A stretch of DNA of 26,259 nt from Pseudomonadota bacterium (GCA_023411815.1 JAEYOJ010000021.1:1-26259); one strand, 5' to 3'; counted from the first letter of the stretch, positions 1-11,301 are shown. Notes: generated by a model from the sequence alone, not told the origin. Translations and numbers: made by a program.

Positions 1-125
1 CCTACAACTGGTGCTGGAACGACCTCAAGGATTTGGGCAAGGCCTTCAGGAGCTTTGCCGCCTCTTTGGCTCACAGGCCAAAGGAGGTGCTGCAGCGCTG
101 CAAACCCGTTATGTCAATTTCCTGA
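1..125 (+). CDS. 3' end of an unrecognised gene (partial)
   Basis: Reading from base 3, an open frame of 40 codons runs from the window edge to a TGA at 123-125 and ends in the residues KPVMSIS. Third codon positions are mostly G or C, like the true genes nearby, and the other two frames do not show this, so I read it as the C-terminal tail of a gene that begins upstream. The peptide is tryptophan-rich at first (YNWCWNDLKDLGKAF) and then basic and helical. I recognise no family from so short a piece. It runs in the same direction as the sulfurylase/kinase gene, about 155 bp upstream of it, with no strong terminator between them. It could still be a chance open frame. Confidence 0.3.
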   Translation, partial: YNWCWNDLKDLGKAFRSFAASLAHRPKEVLQRCKPVMSIS

Positions 126-210
126 GGTGGGGGACTATAACAACTGGACCAGTTTCTTGGGAAGGGGGCAAAGGGGGCAGTCATCAAGAAAGGAAAAAAC
201 TGACTGTCTG

Positions 211-239
211 TTGGAACAAACAAAGCAATTTGCTTTAAA
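211..239 (+). promoter_or_regulatory. candidate sigma-70 promoter for the sulfurylase/kinase gene
   Basis: TTGGAA (211-216) and TTTAAA (234-239) are separated by exactly 17 bp, each matching the -35 and -10 consensus at four of six positions. The stretch is AT-rich compared with its surroundings and lies about 40 bp before the ATG. A small hairpin, AAAGCA-ATT-TGCTTT (222-236), overlaps the spacer. This is pattern matching only. Confidence 0.3.
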
Positions 240-279
240 GTAAACCAGCTAGCTTTGTCGGATAACCTGGAGTTCGGAC

Positions 280-1992
280 ATGACCTTCAAGCCCCAGTTT
301 TCTCCCTATGCCGAAAGCCTGCTCGTGCATTTCCGGCGAGTCGAGTGCATTAAAAGCGAATCCGTTGGATACCCTTCCGTGGACTTGGGCGTCCGCCAGC
401 TTTGCGATTTGGAACTGCTGCTCAATCGGGCCTTTTATCCCTTGCAAGGCTTCATGACGCGTGAGGAGTATGAAGCGGTGCTGGAGCGTATGCGCCTGCC
501 CGACGGTGCCCTATGGCCCATCCCCATTTGCCTGGATGTGAATGAGAAGCTCGCGCGAACTCTGACGGCAGGCCAGCCTTTAGCCATCCGCGACGGTGAA
601 GGTTTCATGCTGGCCTTGCTTCATGTCGAAGATATCTGGCAGCCCGATCTGGGGCGTGAGGCAGAGGCGGTCTACGGTACCGGAGATCCAGCGCGCCATC
701 CTGGTGTGCGAGCCTTCTACCAAGAGACCAAGCCTTGGTACGTGGGCGGCAAGATTGAAGGGCTGCATCTGCCGCAGCATTATGACTTCCCGGAACTGAG
801 GCTGACTCCTTCGGAAACGCATCGGATTTTTTCCCAGAACGGCTGGCGTAAGATAATCGGATTTCATACCCGCGACCACCTGCATTGCGCACACAAGGAG
901 ATGATTCTGCGGGCGGCGCGGGAAGCCGGGGCAAGCATTCTCCTGCATCCCGCTGTGGGCAAGACGCGCTCGGGTGATCTGGACTTTTTCACACTTGTCC
1001 ATTGCTACAAGCAGTTCGTTCAGAAATTCCCCCGCAACATGATCCGGCTCGGACTGACTCCCTTTGTCGAGCGTTTTGCCGGACCGAAGGAAGTGCTCCT
1101 ACAGGCCATCGTGCGCAAGAACTTCGGCTGCACGCATTACATGGTTTCCGAGGATCAGGGCGATCCTTTCGCCGCCGACGGGCGGGATCTTTTCTACCGA
1201 CGAGCCAGCGCTCAGGAACTGCTAGCCAGCCATGAAGCGGATATCGGCATCACTATGGTGCCTATCAAACGCATGGTCTATGTCGAGGACAAGGCCCAGT
1301 ACATCGCCGTGGACGAGGTGCAGCCGGGCATGTTGGTCAAGGAAATCTCCTCGGCCGAGTTGAGGCGCAGGCTCATGGAGGATTTGGAAATTCCTGAGTG
1401 GTACTCCTTTCCAGAAGTCGTGACAGAGTTGCGTAAGGCATATCCGCCCAGGCACAGACAAGGATTCACCGTTTTCCTGACAGGCCTGTCCGGAGCGGGC
1501 AAATCCACCTTGGCCAAGGTTCTCCTGTCCAAGTTCATGGAAATGCGCGACAGGCCCGTAACGCTCCTGGACGGCGACATCGTGCGCAAGAATCTCTCCA
1601 GCGAGTTGAGCTTCAGCCGGGAGCATCGGGACCTGAACATCCGGCGCATCGGCTTCGTGGCTAGCGAGATAACCAAGAACGGCGGCATCGCCATCTGTGC
1701 GCCCATCGCACCTTACGAGGAAACCCGGCAGGCTGTGCGCGAACTCATTCAAGGCTACGGCGGCTTCATCGAAGTGTATATGTGCACGCCTATCTCCATT
1801 TGTGAGATGCGCGACCGCAAGGGCATCTATGCCAAGGCGCGGGCTGGCATCATGAAGGGTGTAACCGGCGTGGATGACCCGTACATTCCGCCGTCAAATC
1901 CTGAACTGCGTATCGACACGACCGAGTTGACGCCTACCGAGGCGGCCCAGGAAGTACTTCTCTATCTGGAGGAGCAGGGCTACATAAGGTAA
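280..1992 (+). CDS. bifunctional ATP sulfurylase / APS kinase (PAPS synthetase-like)
   Basis: A 570-residue fusion. Residues 1-375 are ATP sulfurylase, with a PUA-like N-terminus (CDLELLLNRAFYPLQGFM) and then the catalytic domain. Residues 395-570 are APS kinase, with the P-loop GLSGAGKST (402-410), DGD (431-433), the NIRRIGFVA helix, and the ARAG...GVTGVDDPY segment. The family makes APS from sulfate and ATP and then phosphorylates it to PAPS, a cytoplasmic activated-sulfate donor. The kinase half looks intact. The sulfurylase half departs from the family: the usual QTRN before HxxH is HTRD (196-199), although both histidines (202, 205) remain, and the usual GRDHAG loop reads SEDQGD (290-295). 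The LLHPAVGKTRSGDLD segment is kept. A GGAG ribosome site lies 7 nt before the ATG. Dissimilatory sulfate reduction uses APS rather than PAPS, so this protein more likely serves sulfation or assimilation. Whether the sulfurylase half is active cannot be told from sequence. Confidence 0.9.
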   Translation: MTFKPQFSPYAESLLVHFRRVECIKSESVGYPSVDLGVRQLCDLELLLNRAFYPLQGFMTREEYEAVLERMRLPDGALWPIPICLDVNEKLARTLTAGQPLAIRDGEGFMLALLHVEDIWQPDLGREAEAVYGTGDPARHPGVRAFYQETKPWYVGGKIEGLHLPQHYDFPELRLTPSETHRIFSQNGWRKIIGFHTRDHLHCAHKEMILRAAREAGASILLHPAVGKTRSGDLDFFTLVHCYKQFVQKFPRNMIRLGLTPFVERFAGPKEVLLQAIVRKNFGCTHYMVSEDQGDPFAADGRDLFYRRASAQELLASHEADIGITMVPIKRMVYVEDKAQYIAVDEVQPGMLVKEISSAELRRRLMEDLEIPEWYSFPEVVTELRKAYPPRHRQGFTVFLTGLSGAGKSTLAKVLLSKFMEMRDRPVTLLDGDIVRKNLSSELSFSREHRDLNIRRIGFVASEITKNGGIAICAPIAPYEETRQAVRELIQGYGGFIEVYMCTPISICEMRDRKGIYAKARAGIMKGVTGVDDPYIPPSNPELRIDTTELTPTEAAQEVLLYLEEQGYIR

Positions 1993-3923
1993 CGCGCCAG
2001 GTCGGCATCGGCCAGAATCAAGGCGCTACAAGGTGGGCAATAGAGTAAATTTTCCGTCGGGCCGGTGATGATATCCTCGGGTCCACCCCAGCGCACATCG
2101 GCCGAAGACAGGACTTCGGTCATGGCTGGGGCCTGCGGCATAAAGGAATCCATTCGGTCCAGCGGAGTTGTCGAGAAGTTGAATACCTCCAACAGATGAC
2201 CCTTTTGAAAACGCATATTCAGGACCAGGGCTTCTGTTTGAATCGTAGCCAGCACACGCAGTCCATGCTTGTGTGCCGTTGTTCCCATATCCCGGCCGAC
2301 ATTTCCGGCGGCATGTCTGTCTGGGCTCGATGCGGTTTCCGTATGGGCGAAGAGACGTTTGCGCAGCCGGATGCATTCCTGATAAAATGCCAGCATGCGT
2401 GCGTGCAGGCCCTGTAAGCGTCTATCCCAGTCCAGCACAGAGCGCCGAAAAGTATCCTCGTCCTGCGGGTCGGGGGGCTCACTGGGCAAACTCCCCCAGG
2501 CAAAGGAGGCGAACTCCCTTTTTCGGCCAGCCCGCACCGCCTCTACCAAACCATGATCGCTGTGGCTGACGAAGTAGAAAAAGGGATTGTCCTCGGCATA
2601 CTCCTCGCCCATGAACAGAAGCGGCGTATAGGGCGTCAGCAGGAGTAGGACCGCCGCGGCCTTGGCCCGTTCAAAACCGATCAGCGTCGATAGCCGCTCG
2701 CCTCCTGCCCGGTTGCCCGTCATGTCGTGCGTTTGGAGAAAGTTAATGAGCCTCTGCGGCGGCAAATGCCTTCCGGGCATGCCTTGTGCGCGCTTCCAGT
2801 AGGTCGAGAGCTGCCCTTCATATGCGAAGCCGTGTTCCACTGCGTCACCGACGTGCTCCAGGCTACCATGATCCTGGTAGTAGCCATCCTGCTCGCCAGT
2901 CAGGAAGGCGTGCACGGAATGGTGAAAGTCGTCGCACCACATGGCGTCCAGCCCCAGCCCGTTTTGCGCGTACGGTTCCACCAGCCTGGGGTTGTTAAGG
3001 TGGCTTTCGGCCATGAGCAGAGGCTGTCGATCGGTTTCCTGGGCAAACATGTCGCGGGCCTCGGCCAGTTCGCGCAGGAAGTGCCGAGGCCCCTCGTCAT
3101 GGATTGAATGGACGGCATCCAGACGCAAGCCGTCGACGCGGTAATGCCGGAACCAGAACAGCGCATTCTGGATGAAGAAGTTGCGCACTCCGTCGCTGTG
3201 CGGGCCGTCGAAGTTCAGGGCCAAGCCCCAAGGCGTGGTGTAGCGCGCTGAAAAGTAGGGACCGAAATCCGCCAGATAATTCCCCTCCGGCCCCAGGTGA
3301 TTGTAAACCACGTCCAGGATCACGGCTAGGTCGCGTTCGTGGCAGGCATCCACGAAGGCTTTGAATCCCTCCGGCCCTCCGTAGCTGTTCTGCACCGCAT
3401 AGGGGTGTACCCCGTCATAGCCCCAGTTGCGTTCGCCAGGGAACTGAGCCACAGGCATGATCTCTACGGCTGTCACGCCAAGTTCCACCAGGTCATCTAG
3501 TCTGGCGATGGCGGATTGAAAGCTGCCTTCCGAAGTGAATGTGCCGATATGCAATTCGTAGAGTATTACCTCTCGCATGGCCGGTGGCTTATAGGCTCCA
3601 TTGCGCCAATGGAAAGCCGCATGATCCACCAAGGCCGAGGGTTCGTGCACTCCCAGAGGCTGGAAATGCGAGACGGGATCTGGCCGCAGAGGTCCGCCAT
3701 CCACGCGAAAGCCGTACAGCGAACCGGCGGACAGGTCTTCGACATCGGCTCGCCAGTAACCCGGCTCCTCGACATCAGGCCGCATGCCCACGGGCCCCAG
3801 GTCAGATTCGGGCAATTCCAGAACCAGGCTGGAAGCCAACGGCGCCCAGACCGTAAAGCTCCAGCCGGCAGCAGTGCGGTTTGGGCCGACCTGCACTGGA
3901 TGGGGAAAGCGTTCGCGGCGCAC
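1980..3923 (-). CDS. treZ: malto-oligosyltrehalose trehalohydrolase
   Basis: A 647-residue GH13 enzyme of the TreZ type. It hydrolyses the alpha-1,4 bond next to the terminal trehalose unit of maltooligosyltrehalose and releases trehalose. An N-terminal CBM48-like domain (about 8-95) precedes the barrel. Visible signatures are DVVYNHLGPEGNYL (about 204-217), GLRLDAVHSI with nucleophile D269, LMAESHLN with acid E306, and THDMTGNRAGGERL with D400. The family usually has HDQ at the last motif, so Gln is replaced by Met. The start is GTG, with AGGAGA (3929-3934) 5 nt upstream and 18 nt after the glgB stop, so it is the last gene of the glgE operon. The stop overlaps the convergent sulfurylase/kinase gene by 13 bp. 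TreY, which makes the substrate, is not in this window. Confidence 0.92.
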   Translation of the reverse strand: MRRERFPHPVQVGPNRTAAGWSFTVWAPLASSLVLELPESDLGPVGMRPDVEEPGYWRADVEDLSAGSLYGFRVDGGPLRPDPVSHFQPLGVHEPSALVDHAAFHWRNGAYKPPAMREVILYELHIGTFTSEGSFQSAIARLDDLVELGVTAVEIMPVAQFPGERNWGYDGVHPYAVQNSYGGPEGFKAFVDACHERDLAVILDVVYNHLGPEGNYLADFGPYFSARYTTPWGLALNFDGPHSDGVRNFFIQNALFWFRHYRVDGLRLDAVHSIHDEGPRHFLRELAEARDMFAQETDRQPLLMAESHLNNPRLVEPYAQNGLGLDAMWCDDFHHSVHAFLTGEQDGYYQDHGSLEHVGDAVEHGFAYEGQLSTYWKRAQGMPGRHLPPQRLINFLQTHDMTGNRAGGERLSTLIGFERAKAAAVLLLLTPYTPLLFMGEEYAEDNPFFYFVSHSDHGLVEAVRAGRKREFASFAWGSLPSEPPDPQDEDTFRRSVLDWDRRLQGLHARMLAFYQECIRLRKRLFAHTETASSPDRHAAGNVGRDMGTTAHKHGLRVLATIQTEALVLNMRFQKGHLLEVFNFSTTPLDRMDSFMPQAPAMTEVLSSADVRWGGPEDIITGPTENLLYCPPCSALILADADLARYLM

Positions 3924-3941
3924 GATGGTCTCCTGTCCGGT

Positions 3942-5936
3942 TTATCCCTCGGTATCCGGCTCTTCTGGCGAGAGCGGGTAGGGGTACACGAAGCGCTTGT
4001 GCTCGGCCTCACGTGGCCGCTGGTCCTCGGGCCTGAAGAAAAGCACTCCAAGTGGAGGCAGGGCTATGGAGATGGAATCGAAGAACCCATGGGAGGGGAT
4101 GGGCGTCGTTTCCACTCCTCCGGCATTGCCCCAGCCGCTGCCGCCGTAGTATTCAGCGTCGCTGTTGAGCGCCTCGCGCCAGAATCCGCTCCTGGGCACT
4201 CCCAGGCGGTAGTTATGTCGCGGCACGGGTGTGCAGTTGAGCACGACAAGCATTTCCCGGCCCTTGGAGTCGATGCGCAGGAAGCTGAATACGCTCTGCT
4301 CTGCGTCGCCGAAGTCCACCCAGCGGAAGCCGGAGGGCGAGAAGTCCACTTCGTGCAGTTCAGGGCAGTCGCGGTACAGCCGATTCAAGTCCGCCAGCCA
4401 GTTCTTCACGCCTTGGTGCGCGGGCAACTCCAGCTGATGCCAGTCCAGGCTGCTCTCATGGTTCCATTCGGGTCCCTGGCCGAACTCCTGTCCCATGAAC
4501 AGAAGCTTCTTGCCCGGATGGGCCCACATGTAGCCGTACAACAGGCGCAGGTTGGCGAACTTCTGCCAGGCGTCACCGGGCATCTTGCCCAGCAGCGAGC
4601 CTTTGCCGTGCACGACTTCGTCATGCGACAGGGACAGCATGAAGTTCTCGGTGAAGGCGTACCAGATACTGAAGGTGATCTGGTTGTGGTGGTACTTGCG
4701 GTGCACGGGTGCATGAGAAAAGTAATCCAGGGTGTCGTGCATCCAGCCCATGTTCCACTTGAGACCGAATCCCAGTCCGCCCACATAGACAGGCCGCGAA
4801 ACCATGGGCCAGGCCGTGGACTCCTCGGCGATGGTCTGCACGTCCGGAAAGTCCCGATACACGGTCTCGTTGAGAGAGCGCAGGAATTCAATGGCTCCAA
4901 GATTCTCCCGGCCGCCGTATTTGTTGGGAATCCAGTCGTTACCGCGTGAATAGTCCAGGTAGAGCATGGAGGCCACGGCATCCATGCGCAGGCCGTCCAA
5001 ATGGTACTTGTCCAGCCAGAAGAGGGCGCTGGATATGAGGAAAGAACGTACTTCCCAGCGGTCATAATTGAAGATGAAGCTCTTCCAGTCCGGATGGAAG
5101 CCCTGGCGCGGGTCCGAGTGCTCGAACAGGTGTGTGCCGTCGAAATAGCCCAGGCCGTGCTCGTCCGTAGGGAAGTGCGAGGGCACCCAGTCCAAGATGA
5201 CGCCTATGCCGGCCTTGTGCAGCTCGTTCACCAGGAACATGAAGTCCTGCGGAGTGCCGTAACGGGAGGTCGGGGCGAAATAGGCCGTGCTCTGGTAACC
5301 CCAAGAACCGTAAAACGGGTGCTCCTGCACAGGCATGAGCTCGATATGCGTGAAGCCTGTCTCCTTGAGGTAATTGACCAGAGGCCCCGCGATCTCCCGG
5401 TAGTTCAGGGACCGGTTGCCTTCCTCCACTTTGCGCTGCCAGGAACCAAGATGCATCTCGTATACGGACATGGGCGCCGTCAGTCCGTTATGCTCGCGAC
5501 GCACGGCTATCCAGTTCTGATCGTCCCAGGGCTGGTCCAAGTCGATGTCCCAGAGGATGGACGCGGTATAAGGCGGAGTCTCGCAGTGAAAGGCGAAGGG
5601 ATCGGCCTTGTCCACGCGGAAGCCATGGAAGTGCGAGCGAATATGGTACTTGTACTTCGTACCTTGCCCCAGGTTGGTAACAAAGCCTTCCCAAATACCC
5701 GAGCCGTCCTCGCGCACGCGCAGAGGATGCCCGTCATTGTTCCAGCCGTTGAAATCGCCCTTGATGCTAACTGCCTGGGCATTGGGCGCCCAGACAGCGA
5801 AGAGCGCGCCGCGCTCGCCATGGCGCTCCATGAAATGCGCGCCGAGTTTTTCCCACAAGCGGAAGTGGCGACCCTCCTTGAACAGGTAGATGTCGTGGTC
5901 CGTGAGCAGGCTTACGTCGTGATGCATTGAATGCAT
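3942..5936 (-). CDS. glgB: 1,4-alpha-glucan branching enzyme
   Basis: A 664-residue GH13_9 enzyme that transfers alpha-1,4 segments to 6-hydroxyls and so branches the linear glucan made by GlgE. Order of domains: short N-terminal extension, CBM48 (about 40-120, with FAVWAPNAQAVSIKGDFNGW), catalytic barrel, and a C-terminal beta domain. Signatures: DWVPSHFPTDEHGLGYFDG (249-267), GLRMDAVASMLYLDYSR with nucleophile D319, TIAEESTAW with the acid at E371/E372, and SLSHDEVVHGKGSL with D439. The first ATG has AGGAAG just upstream. A second ATG three codons later is possible but spaced worse. The gene starts 22 nt after the treS stop. Full length and all catalytic residues are present. Confidence 0.96.
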   Translation of the reverse strand: MHSMHHDVSLLTDHDIYLFKEGRHFRLWEKLGAHFMERHGERGALFAVWAPNAQAVSIKGDFNGWNNDGHPLRVREDGSGIWEGFVTNLGQGTKYKYHIRSHFHGFRVDKADPFAFHCETPPYTASILWDIDLDQPWDDQNWIAVRREHNGLTAPMSVYEMHLGSWQRKVEEGNRSLNYREIAGPLVNYLKETGFTHIELMPVQEHPFYGSWGYQSTAYFAPTSRYGTPQDFMFLVNELHKAGIGVILDWVPSHFPTDEHGLGYFDGTHLFEHSDPRQGFHPDWKSFIFNYDRWEVRSFLISSALFWLDKYHLDGLRMDAVASMLYLDYSRGNDWIPNKYGGRENLGAIEFLRSLNETVYRDFPDVQTIAEESTAWPMVSRPVYVGGLGFGLKWNMGWMHDTLDYFSHAPVHRKYHHNQITFSIWYAFTENFMLSLSHDEVVHGKGSLLGKMPGDAWQKFANLRLLYGYMWAHPGKKLLFMGQEFGQGPEWNHESSLDWHQLELPAHQGVKNWLADLNRLYRDCPELHEVDFSPSGFRWVDFGDAEQSVFSFLRIDSKGREMLVVLNCTPVPRHNYRLGVPRSGFWREALNSDAEYYGGSGWGNAGGVETTPIPSHGFFDSISIALPPLGVLFFRPEDQRPREAEHKRFVYPYPLSPEEPDTEG

Positions 5937-5958
5937 GCCGCTTCCTCGCTTAAGGATT

Positions 5959-8900
5959 TCATGCCCCGCACAAGTAAATGATACCGCGCAAGGGGATGGT
6001 CAGCCAGTCTGGCCGGTTGTTCAACTCGTAGCCCATCTCATAGACAGCTTTTTCCAACATGAAGGGCACGAGCATGTTCCCGAGTTGTTCCGTGTCCGAC
6101 GGAATGAGCGGGCTTCCGCGCATGACCTCCAGATAGCCGCGCAGGAACCTCCCGCCCATGAACAGATACCACAGATCGGCCCAAGGCGCGAATGCCGCCT
6201 GCTCATCACGCTGTATGGACGGGTGTTTGAGCAGGGCTGAGTAGGCGGCATAGTGCCAGGAACGGATCATCCCGCCCACGTCGCGCATGGGCGAACGCTT
6301 CAGGCGGCGCTCCGTGAGCGGTCGGGACGGTTCGCCTTCGAAATCATAAATGACGAAGTCCTTGCCCGTGTAGAGCACTTGCCCAAGATGGTAGTCGCCA
6401 TGGATGCGTATCTTCTGGGCCCTGATTCTGCGGCTCGTGATTCCGCGCATGCGCTCGATGATGCGCGCTTCCAGACCTAGGACCTCCTCGGCATCGCTAC
6501 GCACGTTTTCGGGCAACTGGCCAAGGGTCCGGCGCAGGAGGCGCAGCTCGCCGCGAGCCAGGTTCTGCATGGATTGGAACAGGGCCCGCTGATAGAGCGT
6601 GGAGAAGGGCGCTGGCCGCATGCTGTCCGATTGGTCGTCCGAAGCCAGGGCCATATGCATCTGGCCTGTACGTTTCCCCAGAAGCTCGGCCATCTCCAGA
6701 CTGGCTCCGGACATAATGTCTTCGAGAGGTGCGGATAGCTGCATGCCGGCGGCATCCAGCAACGTGGCCGGCGGCGCGGGAGGCATCGTTTTTGCCTCCG
6801 GCTCCAGTTCTTGAACCCGCTCGAAATAGCGCATGGCCAGGTCCAGGGCGTGCTCCCAGGCATCGCCCTGGTTGGGAATGAACTGCTGCATGAGTCCGAG
6901 CACCAGGGTCTCGCCTCCAATGTTCCTGTACTCGATAGCCCCCGCGAAGGGCGGAGTGTGCTCGAACTTGGCTTTTTCGGTCAGAAAACGCGCCATTTCC
7001 AAATCGGGATGGATTCCTTTTTCCGTGCGGCGGTAGAGCTTGAGGATGAGCGAGCCGCCAAAGAGAACGGACGTGTTGCTCTGTTCCGCACTGAGCAGCC
7101 TGGGCTCCAGACTTATATCCTTGCCTGCGAGTACCTGCAGAAGGTGACGGCCTGCAGAGGCCTGCAGCCTGCCCTGTAGCGCGCCCAGGCGCTTGCGACC
7201 GGCCATGAGGTAAAGCAGGTCGCACAGAAAGCCGGGGTTGTGCAGGGCCTCGTAGACGGCCCCGCGGCTATCCGCGAACTCGGCCCAGGCCAAGGTTTTT
7301 TTGGGCAATCCCTGTTCCTTCTCTTCAACCGGAGCAAAGGATAAGGGTAGGATATAAATCTCCGGATCGCCATCCGTATAAATCACCTGCACAAGGAGAA
7401 TGATCGCCGGATTTAATCCGCTGACAGGAATACGCTCCAAAATGCGCATCTCGCGCACATGTCGCGCCTTGCCGCCGTACCAACGTTGCTGGCGGATGAA
7501 CCTGGGCAGGACTGAGCCTTCCAACTCGCGCACGGCCTCACGAGAATCGAACAGGCTTTCCCAACTCGTGGCGCTAATCCGAGGCAATTCCGCGTCTGTT
7601 AGCTCGGACATCGTCGTACGCGGCGGGTGCAGCCGGAACAAATAGTAGGCGAAAGGCGACAAGGTCAGCACGTACGGTTCCTCACCGATATCCTTGAAGC
7701 GTACACGGCTGAAGATGTCCTCGGGCTGAAACCATTTGAAGTCCGAGAGCTCTAGCTCGACCATCTGGGCGTGGTGCGAGAGGTTGGCCACCACGAGCAC
7801 GATCTCAGAATCTAAGCGGCGAACAAAGGCCAGTATTTTCAAATTATCCGGCAGCAGGAACTCGATGGTACCTCGCCCAAAGACCTTGGAGCGTGTGCGC
7901 AGGGTAATAAGCCGACGCATCCACCACAGGAGCGACGAGCGCCTTATGGTCTGGGTTTCGACGTTCAGGGCCTCGTAGTGGTATTCTGGGTCGATGATGA
8001 CCGGCAGAAACAGCTTCTGAGGGTTGGCGGAAGAGAAGCCGGCGTTTTTGTCCGCGCTCCACTGCATGGGGGTTCGCACGCCATCGCGGTCGCCAAGATA
8101 GTAATTGTCGCCCATACCGATCTCATCACCATAATAAATGACAGGTGAGCCAGGCAGCGTCATGAGCAGGACGTTCATGAGCTCGACCTTGCGTCGGTCG
8201 TTGCCCAGCAGCGGAGCCAAACGGCGGCGGATGCCCAGCTTGATGCGCGCCCGCGGGTCCGTGGCGTAGATGCGGTACATGTAGTCCCGTTCCTCGTCCG
8301 TGACCATTTCCAGGGTCAACTCATCATGGTTGCGCAAAAACAGCGCCCACTGGCAGCTGCCGGGAATGCGCGGCGTCTGCTCCAGGATGTCCAGGATCGG
8401 ATAGCGGTTCTCCATTTCCAGGGCCATGTACATGCGGGGCATGAGCGGAAAGTGAAAGGCCATATGGCAGGTGTCGCCAGCGCCGAAATAGGACACTGCA
8501 TCCTCGGGCCACTGGTTGGCTTCGGCGAGCAACAGCTTGTCCTTGTGGCGTGCGTCCACATGCGCGCGGATTTTTCTGAGGAATTCGTACGTCTCGGGCA
8601 GGTTCTCGCAATTGGTGCCCTCGCGCTCATAGAGGTATGGAACGGCGTCCAGGCGCATGCCGTCCACGCCCAGGTCAAACCAGAAATCCAGGGCCTTGAG
8701 CATGGCCGCGTGGACTTTGGGATTGCCGTAGTTCAGATCGGGCTGGTGCGAGTAGAAGCGATGCCAGAAATAGGCTCTCGCCACAGAGTCCCAGCTCCAG
8801 TTGGAATGCTCGAAATCCGGGAAGATGATGCGCGCTTCGGTGTACTTGTCCGGCGTATCGCTCCAGACATAGAAATCTCGTGCGGCGCTGCCGGCTTTGG

Positions 8901-9267
8901 CCTTGCGGGCTCGCTTAAACCACTGATGCTGGTCCGAGGTATGGTTGAGCACCAGTTCGGTAATGACGCGCATGCCGCGGGCATGGGTTTCCTTAAGGAA
9001 ACGCTTGAAGTCCGCCAAAGTTCCATAATCCGGGTTTACGGCCGTGTAATCGGCAATGTCATAGCCGTCGTCCTTGAGCGGAGAAGGGTAGAAGGGCAGC
9101 AGCCAGATGGCCGTGACCCCTAGATTCTCAAGATAGCCCAGCCGGGAAATGAGCCCCTTGAAGTCTCCGATGCCGTCATTGTTGCCGTCGCAGAAGCTCT
9201 TGATGTGCAGCTGATAGATAACTGCGTCCTTGTACCAAAGAGAGCGTTGAACTTCTTTTTCGGGCAT
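5959..9267 (-). CDS. treS: trehalose synthase fused to maltokinase (TreS-Mak/Pep2)
   Basis: A 1,102-residue two-domain protein. Residues 1-550 are GH13_16 trehalose synthase (maltose/trehalose isomerase): WYKDAVIYQLHIKSF, GMRLDAVPYLYEREGTNCENLPET with nucleophile D207, LLAEANQWPED with E249, and LRNHDELTLEMV with D315. Residues about 565-1102 are maltokinase, with RFIRQQRWYGGKAR near 590-602, the catalytic HGDYHLGQVL (956-965) and the metal-binding YDFEGEP around D975. Together they convert trehalose to maltose and then to maltose-1-phosphate, the GlgE donor. I chose the ATG at 9267 because MPEKE begins the family homology and GAGGAG lies just upstream, overlapping the glgE stop. An in-frame extension to 9462 only shadows the glgE 3' end. 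An ATG at residue 553 has no ribosome site, so the kinase is probably not made separately. Confidence 0.95.
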   Translation of the reverse strand: MPEKEVQRSLWYKDAVIYQLHIKSFCDGNNDGIGDFKGLISRLGYLENLGVTAIWLLPFYPSPLKDDGYDIADYTAVNPDYGTLADFKRFLKETHARGMRVITELVLNHTSDQHQWFKRARKAKAGSAARDFYVWSDTPDKYTEARIIFPDFEHSNWSWDSVARAYFWHRFYSHQPDLNYGNPKVHAAMLKALDFWFDLGVDGMRLDAVPYLYEREGTNCENLPETYEFLRKIRAHVDARHKDKLLLAEANQWPEDAVSYFGAGDTCHMAFHFPLMPRMYMALEMENRYPILDILEQTPRIPGSCQWALFLRNHDELTLEMVTDEERDYMYRIYATDPRARIKLGIRRRLAPLLGNDRRKVELMNVLLMTLPGSPVIYYGDEIGMGDNYYLGDRDGVRTPMQWSADKNAGFSSANPQKLFLPVIIDPEYHYEALNVETQTIRRSSLLWWMRRLITLRTRSKVFGRGTIEFLLPDNLKILAFVRRLDSEIVLVVANLSHHAQMVELELSDFKWFQPEDIFSRVRFKDIGEEPYVLTLSPFAYYLFRLHPPRTTMSELTDAELPRISATSWESLFDSREAVRELEGSVLPRFIRQQRWYGGKARHVREMRILERIPVSGLNPAIILLVQVIYTDGDPEIYILPLSFAPVEEKEQGLPKKTLAWAEFADSRGAVYEALHNPGFLCDLLYLMAGRKRLGALQGRLQASAGRHLLQVLAGKDISLEPRLLSAEQSNTSVLFGGSLILKLYRRTEKGIHPDLEMARFLTEKAKFEHTPPFAGAIEYRNIGGETLVLGLMQQFIPNQGDAWEHALDLAMRYFERVQELEPEAKTMPPAPPATLLDAAGMQLSAPLEDIMSGASLEMAELLGKRTGQMHMALASDDQSDSMRPAPFSTLYQRALFQSMQNLARGELRLLRRTLGQLPENVRSDAEEVLGLEARIIERMRGITSRRIRAQKIRIHGDYHLGQVLYTGKDFVIYDFEGEPSRPLTERRLKRSPMRDVGGMIRSWHYAAYSALLKHPSIQRDEQAAFAPWADLWYLFMGGRFLRGYLEVMRGSPLIPSDTEQLGNMLVPFMLEKAVYEMGYELNNRPDWLTIPLRGIIYLCGA

Positions 9268-9280
9268 GTGATCCGGCTCC

Positions 9281-11281
<2,001 letters not shown>

Positions 11282-11301
11282 GCTGCACCTGTCCAGTTAC
11301 A

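Noticed and set aside
178..206. Inverted repeat CAGTCA/TGACTG as a terminator for the gene ending at 125.
   Set aside because: The loop is 17 nt, the stem only 6 bp, and no T-run follows.
3516..4949. 477-codon plus-strand open frame across treZ and glgB.
   Set aside because: It is antisense to two clearly conserved enzymes, with His/Val/Gln-rich composition typical of a shadow of GC-rich coding DNA.
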